Below are positions 52,138 through 64,000 of a DNA stretch of 64,000 bases, piece by piece. The stretch spans positions 58,921,325 to 58,985,324 of the forward strand of contig QCXZ01000064.1 of the NCBI GenBank assembly GCA_025024175.1, written 5' to 3'. The stretch comes from Rhyzopertha dominica (lineage: Eukaryota; Arthropoda; Insecta; Coleoptera; Bostrichidae). Positions within the stretch are counted from its first letter, which is position 1. Each line of letters begins with the position of its first letter. The notes beneath the pieces were generated by a model. The model was not told the DNA's origin and made no database searches. It was given only the letters and a program-made list of their open reading frames with translations. The position numbers and the translations under genes are program-made.

Positions 52138-53100
52138 AAGATTGATAAGGCCACTGGCAACATTGGATAACTCAAATTGCCCGCGTGTGTTATCACATAA
52201 TCGTTCATCGGGCAGTCTTGAATCTTGTGGATGACGATGTAGTAAGCGCAAAGTATAGTCCTTAGGGGCAGGATCCCTCTTTCTTTTGATGACATCGTTT
52301 TGGTTCATGTCAATCCTTTCGTTGACACCCCCACCCCTTCACTATTACCTAATTGCCCTATTCGGTTCAAATTAATGTTGTAGATATCAAGGACTTTTGT
52401 AATAGCAAATTTGATTGATTATCAACTCCAGATATGTCAATTAAGTTACCTTATCGATGTTATTTTTTACTATTTAATGCTATTCATTATTTCAATGTAA
52501 GTTTCACTGTCAAAATGGTGTACACAAGATATCTCTTTTTGGAAAGATAGTCTTTAATTTCCACTGATATCTCCTATATGATTTCTGACCTTCTGATCAG
52601 TATTTTGCAAGCATAACGCGAGGCATCACATTAATATTACAATATTGATAAAATTGGATCAAATAAATTCGGTAAAAACCTGTTTACGAACCTAAACAGT
52701 CCTAAATGTATCCAAAAAAGAACACTCGAAGAACACAAACACCTACGTATGTCAACTTGTCAACTTGTTCAGAATCCGCCATTGGGAAAAGAGTATTTTC
52801 GAATTTCAGAACTCTGTCCTTTCTTGTATGGAACTTTCATTTTTTTGATAAAAATGGATATGGGGGTTGGCATATAACCACCGGGGTTTCAAATTTTCCT
52901 TCTTCGCTCGTTCAATATTTATAATTCTGCTTTGAAGAAATTTTGTCAATAAAGTCTAGGGAATTTTGACCGAATAAACTGGACGTGTAGGTAAACTATC
53001 AAAACTGTTCAGTAATTAACGAGTTTTTCAAACAGCATAAAGAGACTCCCCCTTCCTGGAAAATTCGTTTATGACCCGATTCGGAATATATTTGAAAAAC
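52138..53100. other. HIF-1alpha intron 1, unassigned part
   Basis: Apart from later transposon remnants, nothing is recognised here. A 72-codon frame at 52706 looks spurious. Confidence 0.3.
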
Positions 53101-53104
53101 ACAA

Positions 53105-53550
53105 TCCAGTATTTCCCTCGCATGTGGTTGCGTTACGTCGACACTATTGCCATCTTTGGCACCAAAAATATTGCATGATAACTTTTTAGAAACTTAAATT
53201 CTTGTTTCACATGCGATTATTTCACAATGGAAAAAGAAGTATTTGGTGTCAAGAAAGAGCAGCAACGAAATAGTTTGATGTGTACAGAAAAATACAAATA
53301 CAAATACGTTTATATCACTTAATCCAAACATTCTTATAAACATAAACATACGACTTTGAACTCTTCCTGGTTTATAGATTACTCAATTTTCCGTTATCAA
53401 AATCTAACTTTGAAAAAACTCAAATATATTAAGAATGTGGCAGTTCATAATGGGTACTCGAGAAAAACAAAGCAGGCATTTATAAAACCCAATGTAGTAG
53501 TTGTAATCTTAAATAAGGAAGACCACACGTTTTATTGGAGTTTGATTTAA
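53105..53550 (+). mobile_element. Third Penelope-type remnant in HIF-1alpha intron 1
   Basis: One frame near 53120 gives PRMWLRYVDTIAIFGTKN, the RT catalytic block with the second Asp changed to Thr. Near 53410 another gives LKYIKNVAVHNGYSRK, a segment typical of the connector after Penelope RT. The nuclease is not visible. Heavily decayed. Confidence 0.55.
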
Positions 53551-53713
53551 AGAGCGTTTAGATGCAGCTCACCCCATAATTTTTAAAAACTTGAAACTAG
53601 TTGAACAAGTTTCTAACACCGAACCGAACGCGTTGGAAAGCGTATTTATTTAAAAAATAAAAAATACTTTAATTAATTGAGATCTAAAGAAAGAATTCAA
53701 TCAAGCGTGAAAT

Positions 53714-54290
53714 TCAAGTAGTATAAATAATGGTATTTTGTTGACTTGACACCACTCTCGCTTCATTCATTACTACATGACTTTCTTGTTCCACAAAATT
53801 AAGAATGATTTTTTTTCCGAGTGTTCTACGAAACGACTCCCATTTTCCACTAGAAATTTGGCTCAAAGCTTCTATCACATCTGTTTCTATTGATCCTACC
53901 TTAGTAATGTTTTTGTCGAAATAATTTTTGGTCACACCTCATACCAGCTCAACTGGATTAAAATGACAGTGATATAGAGGTAACCTTGCCATTTCATGGC
54001 CGTATTGATTGGCTAAATTATCAATGAAATATAAGCATTTATTTGTTTGAACTTTTTCTTTAGCCAGTTTCAGTAAATCAGCTTTTAAAGTGACTTTCTT
54101 AACAATCGCAGAACTCAAAACGTATAGAAGAAATAAGTCCAGATTGAAAAAAATTACGCCTTTGAGACTACCAGTATAAAACGAAATTTCAAAGAACTCT
54201 CCCATAAAAATTGATAGACCGACATAACTTCGCAATTTATCTTGAAAAAAAAACATGAAATTTGGAAACCCAACTTTCGTGATCATAAAA
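53714..54290 (-). mobile_element. Tc1/IS630-type DDE transposase remnant
   Basis: Two minus-strand frames give YFIDNLANQYGHEMARLPLYHCHFNPVELV and, after a stop, VTKNYFDKNITKVGSIETDV. The LPxYHCxxNPxEL block with the final Glu is the end of the DDE_3 domain common in insect elements. Truncated. Confidence 0.75.
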
Positions 54291-54594
54291 TACTTACTCT
54301 GTAGGGACTATACATAGTAACGGAGTATGCTGTTTACGCTAAGTTAACATGTATATAAACACACGTATTACACACGAGGATGGATTTCTGAGACAGAAGA
54401 ACGAGCGCAGCGTTTAGGCAAATAACTCAAGAAATAAGAGAGCGACAATCTAAAGCAAAAATGATACTAATGGGAGACTCGAGGGAAGACTTTAATGCAT
54501 ATCTCGGAAACCAAGATTTAACAAATGAAGACAAAAATATACTAGGCCAAAGCACACACCACTCATGGACGGAACATTACCTACCAATTTAATC

Positions 54595-55275
54595 TTACGA
54601 GGGAAGATAATTAATTTTCTTTGTTTTTTTTTCTTTGATGCCCTCGTACAATTTTGAAATTAAGTGGGCATAGTAAAAACCATGTATCCATGTTCCAAAA
54701 AAATCAACCATTAAAATTCCTGGCCATAATTTTACCAGCAGAGGGCACAACTTGAAATTTGAGTGTTGGAGGAGAATCTTTGTGATGCCACTCCATACTC
54801 TGCTGTTTTGACTCTGGGTCAAAGTGGTGGACCCATGTTTCATCAACAGTTACAAATCGAGAGAGAAACTCATCCGGGTCTGCTGAAAACTTTGCCAGAT
54901 TGGCTTCAGAATGCAGGACTCTCGAACGTTTCTGATCAGGCGTCAACATTCTAGGGACCCACCTTGCAGATAACTTTTGAAGACATAAAATATCTTTTAA
55001 TATTTTTTCTATTGTGCGATATGGAAAGACTGTAACTTCAGATATCCGACGAATGGTCATTCGCCTTACCATGTCATGTATACGGTTAACATTTTCCTGA
55101 ATGCATGTTCACACGTTTGTTTTCCCAATTTCAATTCTCGAGACAAATTTTTTACCACTTGGTAAGAAGGAGCACTCTCACCTAATACACCCACCATACC
55201 TCTATGATTTTTTTTGACGACAACCTTTTCTTTTGCAAATATTTTATAATTGTGCGTATCTCAGATTTTTCCATT
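54595..55275 (-). mobile_element. Mariner transposase remnant (mauritiana-like)
   Basis: The minus strand reads from about 55273 with broken N-terminal frames. An open part (55072-54704) follows with RRISEVTVFPYRTIEKIL, ARWVPRMLTPDQKRSRV, TVDETWVHHFDPESKQQSMEW and HKDSPPTLKFQVVPSAGKIM. The first catalytic Asp is present. The domain is cut shortly after KLYEGIKEK, so the last two catalytic residues are lost. Confidence 0.85.
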
Positions 55276-55431
55276 GTTGAAAATTCTAAATTATATTAAC
55301 AAACAACGAATGACAAGACTGATATTGAACAAGTGTCACAACAAATAAATAAACTTTTAATATTTCAAAGAATTTCACTCTGTCAACGCCTACTATGTCA
55401 GGGACTGTAAATATTCGTACTTGGAGCGTAG

Positions 55432-55500
55432 CGTAGACGGCAGGCCCGGGGGTATATCCGGGAGTGGCAGAAATGCTGACCGTATGCTGGTTCAATCAAT
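55432..55500 (+). repeat. Left copy of a ~68-bp inverted pair
   Basis: The sequence around CCGGGAGTGGCAGAAATGCTGACCG is repeated in inverted orientation at 62258-62325 with few changes. The two copies flank the bHLH-PAS exons at 6.8 kb distance. Confidence 0.7.
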
Positions 55501-56146
55501 TAGTCAATCAACAAAGGTACCAATGAACCAACACAACCCATTTTGGACCTCACACTTATCGTATGTTTAGGTACTTTATTTTCGCCTTTTTTGAAAATAA
55601 TTTGCACGAATGCGAAATATTTTGATATGGTTGAATAGAGAATTGAAAAACCTTTTTAATGAAGGGTCATTCTCATCTGAACTTTTTGACGTGATTGCTA
55701 TCGAAATGTGTCCCCTTAGAAACAAAACTTAACATGCTTCAGGATCTTTTCCTAGAACATAACAATTACGAAATTATACCGGGTGGCTCGTTTTAACTCG
55801 AAAGCGCGGTATTTTCAAAACACCAAGTGCTAATTACTTTATATTATTAACAAATCGTTTACTTCCGCCGCTACAATCAGCTGGAGTTATCAAGGCTTTG
55901 TTTTGATGTGCATAAGCGCTTTGTTTTTAACGTTTTACTGTCCCAGACGCAGAGCATGCACTTGCAACATATTTGCTGTCTTATTATCGCTGAAAATGTC
56001 AGACCGGATTTACGATTGCAGTATTTTCACCCGCACGCACCATTTCATCTCGATAAGGATTACTCCTTGACCATTATGAAACAGAATGTATTGCGTCCTT
56101 GAGCGCAACTGATAAGCATCATGCTATTTTTCTTCCTCATTTCCAG
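55501..56146. other. End of HIF-1alpha intron 1
   Basis: No coding signal until the pyrimidine tract and CCAG acceptor before 56147. Confidence 0.35.
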
Positions 56147-60325
<4,179 letters not shown>

Positions 60326-60332
60326 CTGCGCA

Positions 60333-61262
60333 TTACAGCCTTTCCCGACTGTTCACAGTCTTTTCTGCTGATTTGAGTCCACCTATTTTTAAATACACGC
60401 AAAATTTTGGGTTTACCAGATTCTTTTTAAATTCTTTTTTACAAAGGGACCAAAATTTCTCGATATCTCGCGCTTGAGGAACATTTGGGGCATCATCCTT
60501 CTTTTCGATAAATACGATTTCTTCAGAGCGCAGAAAGTCGGTAACTTCAGCCGTGTAAGGGCATGTTGCCATGTGAGGCCAAAAAATTATATTGTCTTTA
60601 TAGTAATGTGTATTAATAAAAGGAATTAATCGCTTCTTTACGGATTCCCTAAGATAAATCTTTGAGTTCATAAAACCTTGGGAGATGAAAGCGTCGGAAA
60701 CGTTGCCGTTCTCGTCACTTGCCTGCCAGACAAGATATATTTTGAAAAATTTGGCTTTGGGCTTCACTCTATCAGCATATTTTACGTCTGTCTTTTTACA
60801 CGCATGAAATTATTGCTTGCCAGGAACAGCGTTTGGATCGGCAGCCACATACGAACCATCGTCTATGATGAGAGTTTTTCGTAGCGTTTTCTCATACACT
60901 TTTTGACATCCTCTTTTGGCATCTATTTCGTAGTCTTTGAAGTATTTTGGCGCTGATAATTTTGAATATGCCTTCATTTACATATCCTTTTATTTAATCC
61001 GAGACACTGTTGATTTGTCCAGATCCAAATTTGTAGCTGCATTACCCACAGAAGTGAATGGTGTTTTCGTAAACACTGTTTTTATCAGTTTTATATTTCT
61101 CGAGATTCTTTGGGACCTTGGACGTCCTGGAATTTTTCGGAATTCTGCACTTCGACCCTTTTTATTAGTCTATAGATGGTGGTTCTTCTAACTCCCTCTC
61201 GTTTAAAGTGTTGAATCAGAGTCTTTTTGCAAAGCTTGCCTAATCATTTCATTGGAAACTAA
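60333..61262 (-). mobile_element. Tc1/mariner-type transposase remnant in HIF-1alpha intron 6
   Basis: The minus strand gives, over several frames, a GRPRSQR hook, TSVGNAATNLDLDKSTVSRI (helix-turn-helix), LIIDDGSYVAAD with the first Asp, DNIIFWPHMATCPYT where the second Asp is expected, and PNVPQARDIEKFWSLCKK with the final acidic residue. The second catalytic Asp appears changed to His. The last 144 codons (60767-60333) are open. Confidence 0.8.
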
Positions 61263-62257
61263 CACAAAAACACAGTTTAACAAACAAGTACCAACAATAA
61301 TAAATGTCAGAATGATGATTTTGTTTTTAAAGCTACCCACAATTTATTATAAAAAAACAACTGTCTGTTTATTAATGAAACAACCCCTTATTGATTACTG
61401 AAAACAATCATATTAATGTATGATTCAAAAGTTTTGGGGAAAAATCATTAGTTGGATTGAGTTACAAAAGTAATAATATATAAAAATAATGTAATATATA
61501 AATATAATATATAAATAATATAATAATTTATAAGAATTTCCAGCTTCTGAATTTTTACCCAAAACTTTCGAATCACGCGTTATTTTATGTTCACAATTTC
61601 CTATGAAACGGTTTTCAGCATTTTGGCAAAAGAAAAACCCAAATCTATATCTGAAGGAAATCATTCAGGACGAAATACGAAATAGTAAAAACAACTGGAA
61701 AACCATTTATTCTCCTCTTGACACATTTATACATAAAATAAACCCTTTCATCAATCTTGATAATCACCTTAGTTAATACTGTAACCTACACTACATCCTG
61801 GAAACTTTAAATTGATAAACTATCCCGTTTATTAATGTAGTTTAGCGTTAGCAGCACGCAGGTAATCATGCTCATTATACTTAATGAAATTGTGGTACCG
61901 CTGTTTCTACCCCTTTGGCACACCGTAGAGTTTTGTATGGTGGTCTGCAACAGTGTTTGGTTCAGGTTGTAGGTGTTCAAAGTTTCATTAACCAATATTG
62001 ATGCGTTGGAAGATAGTGTTGTATTCCTGGACAGCAGCCATAAGAATTCTGAAAAAATGTAACGTGTAATTGTATATTCAACAAAACACAGAAAGGATAA
62101 CTACTTATTTTCATTTTGGGGACAGTTCTAACCAATTCTATTCGATACACACCTTATTTATAAAAAAGGAAACTAGTATGAATTTGATAATAAAGGATCT
62201 AGCCGTAGTACAGAATATATCACCTGCTTATCTAAGTGTATTGTGCATCATATTGAG
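61263..62257. other. Unassigned region
   Basis: AT-rich with a TATAAATAATAT-type low-complexity stretch near 61475-61530. No gene recognised. Confidence 0.3.
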
Positions 62258-62325
62258 TGATTGAACCAGCGTACGGTCAGCATTTCTGCCACTCCCGGAT
62301 ATACCGTCGGGCCGGCCGTCTACGA
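62258..62325 (-). repeat. Right copy of the ~68-bp inverted pair
   Basis: The minus strand matches 55432-55500, including the block around CACTCCCGGATATACC on the plus strand. Just inside it the sequence becomes GC-richer (GGCCGGCCGTC). It may be a piece of the LINE that follows or of a small inverted-repeat element. Confidence 0.65.
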
Positions 62326-62399
62326 TGGGTTGGAGGGGTACATGCTGATTATTGCTAGTAGTGCGACTGCCTAGCGCATGTTAAGGTTATATAGGGATT

Positions 62400-64000
62400 G
62401 AAGCGGGAAGGTTATATAGGTACATTCATTTTATTTGAATGTTTTCTTGGTGTTGCTGGCATCACTGGTCCATTTCAGAGTCACTTGTTTCTGGTATGTC
62501 GTATAACCTGAGGGATTCTTCGTTGATTGATTTCTTGTCTTTTGCCATTTTTAACCATTGTTCTTCATTCTTCCCTGATTTCTGAATTATCCTTTCTATA
62601 GTTGTTTTCCATGTATAGCAAGGTCTACCTTTTTTTAGTTTGTCTCCGCTTAGCTCCCAGGCTTTTCTTAGTATGTGGTCTACTTCTCTCCTTTGGATGT
62701 GTCCCCAGTATTTCATTACGTATGTCTCTATTCTCTTATGATCGTTCAGCCATCTAGGAGTTCTGCTGTTGATTTTTCCTCGTTTTCGTTTATTGTCTTA
62801 GCTAGAAGTTGTACAATACCTTTCTCAAGCTTTTCCTATTTACCTTTGTTGTTGCGGCATTTTTTACTCCATACGTCATGACTGGCATAATGATTGATGT
62901 ATATAAAATCTTTATCAATTTCCAGTGTGGTTTATGTTTCTCTATAAATGGTAATATCGCCCTGGTTACTCTATGTGCAGTTTTGATTCTTTCTCTAACC
63001 GTGTCTCTGCGGCTAAGATGGCTGGTCATGTACGTACCTAGATATTTCATTTTGTTTGTTGTTCTCAAAATCCGGTTGCCTGTCTTGTATTTTGTGCACG
63101 TTTCTAGGATTGTTCTGCTGGTTGCTTTTGGTGTAGTTTATTGTTAGTCCATTTTTGTGGAGTTCGTGTTCTGCATTTTCTAAGAATTCTGCCAGGTCAT
63201 TTTCGTTCTCCGCGATTATTATCAGGTCATCTGCATATGCAAGGGCTATAGGTAGTGCTATTTCATTCTCCTGCTTGTCAAGGTTTTCCATATTAGTTAA
63301 GGTTTTTTGGAGAGCTTCATCTAGTACGATTGTGAAAATACGAGGGGATACTGGACATCCCTGTTTCACGCCTCTGTTTTTCTGTTTCGTTGGTGTTGTT
63401 TGTCCGAACCACTGCACTGTAGTATTTTCGTGTAGGCAAGCTTTTATTATTCGGTTGATTAAGTAGTGAGGGACCCCTTTGTCCCTTAGGATTTGTGGCA
63501 CTACGTCATGGTTTNTCGTATCAAAAGCTTTCTGTAGCTCTATGGCCATCACCACTATTCTAGTGCCTTCCCTCCATTTCTCCTCTAGTATTCTTCTCAC
63601 TGTAAACATGTGGTCATCAGTTGATCTGCTTTTTGCAAAGGCTGCTTGGTATGGCGGTACTTCCGGTATGTATTTTTCCATCTCTCCTACTGGGCGTAAT
63701 ACTTGTATCCAACACTGCATAGGGTTTTTCTTCGGTAGTCTTCCGTGTTTTGCGGCGTTTTAATTTTGGGATCAGAACTTGCACTGTAGTATTCCACTCA
63801 TCTGGTATTTCGTTGGTTAACCACGCTGCTTCTAGTGTTTTGTGTACCTTTTGTTTTCGATTTATTGGTCGTTCGTTGTTGATCTTGTCTAGGCCTGGTG
63901 CTTTATTACACTTCATGTTATGAATTATTTCTATCGTCCTTTCTTCAGAGGGTGGTTCTCCAATCGGCCAGTAGGCATTTTCTGCAATTAGATTTACTTT
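62400..64000 (-). mobile_element. LINE, minus strand, RT and C-terminal region; 5' part outside the window
   Basis: Overlapping frames read NKAPGLDKINNE, then QAAFAKSRSTDDHMFTVRRI, VMAIELQKAFDT, GVKQGCPVSPRIFTIVLDEA and the catalytic IALAYADDLIIIAE. They continue into MKYLGTYM, ILYTSIIMPVMTYGV and GHIQRREVDHILRKAWE with GRPCYTWKTTIERI. The ending is the usual RT-tail region of such LINEs. It is broken by frameshifts near 63690, 63030 and 62760, and has an ambiguous base at 63514. The clade is uncertain (RTE- or LOA-like order). Confidence 0.85.

Noticed and set aside
52706..52924. 72-codon plus-strand frame in HIF-1alpha intron 1
   Set aside because: No splice signals in phase with the neighbouring exons and no known motif.

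Overview
The window looks like repeat-rich nuclear DNA from an arthropod, most likely an insect. Three things point there. A bHLH-PAS gene reads as the insect HIF-1alpha orthologue (similar/sima). Maverick/Polinton, Penelope-like, mariner-like, LINE and Ty3/gypsy elements are packed together. A nuclear mitochondrial insert (nad6 plus part of tRNA-Pro) reads only with the invertebrate mitochondrial code. The sequence is AT-rich and has scattered single N bases. I cannot name the species.

Layout. 1-0.8 kb: 3'-truncated end of a spliced minus-strand RING-finger gene. 0.8-4.6 kb: degenerate short repeats, one small TATA-driven gene of unknown function (2107-2454), and a ~397-bp tandem repeat (3517-4498). 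That repeat carries four hammerhead self-cleaving ribozyme motifs, three with a fully consensus core. About 4.6-17.6 kb: a nearly complete Polinton/Maverick. On the plus strand it has protein-primed DNA polymerase B, then a PLA2-like/adenovirus-pX-like protein, adenain-type protease, minor capsid, major capsid and several small proteins. On the minus strand it has a chromodomain integrase, two conserved unknown proteins and the packaging ATPase. Recognisable terminal inverted repeats were not found. 17.8-33 kb: LINE and Penelope remnants and decayed DNA with little signal. 33.0-38.8 kb: a young Ty3/gypsy LTR retrotransposon on the minus strand, with 436-bp LTRs and a 4-bp target duplication. 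38.9-39.4 kb: the mitochondrial insert. 39.4-45 kb: an interrupted LINE and further Penelope pieces. 46.0-47.9 kb: a mariner-type transposon with long terminal inverted repeats. 51.8-58.3 kb: the 5' part of the HIF-1alpha gene, its introns full of transposon remnants. 60.3-61.3 kb: another Tc1/mariner-type transposase remnant. 62.4-64 kb: a minus-strand LINE running off the window.

How the parts work together. The Polinton encodes a virus-like module: pol B and integrase for replication and insertion, and ATPase, protease and two capsid proteins for a possible virion. The PLA2-like domain resembles the membrane-penetration enzyme of parvoviral VP1. Two Polinton genes appear to need recoding, or have been broken by single-base changes. 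The protease has no AUG and lies in the -1 frame behind a consensus A-AAA-AAC heptamer and a stop. A minus-strand gene continues in the +1 frame behind UCC-UAA. The gypsy element also places a slippery-like heptamer directly before its gag stop.

The most interesting structures are the hammerhead satellite, the apparent -1 frameshift that would fuse the PLA2/pX protein to the protease, and the possible +1 site. All are read from sequence by eye; no search or folding program was run.
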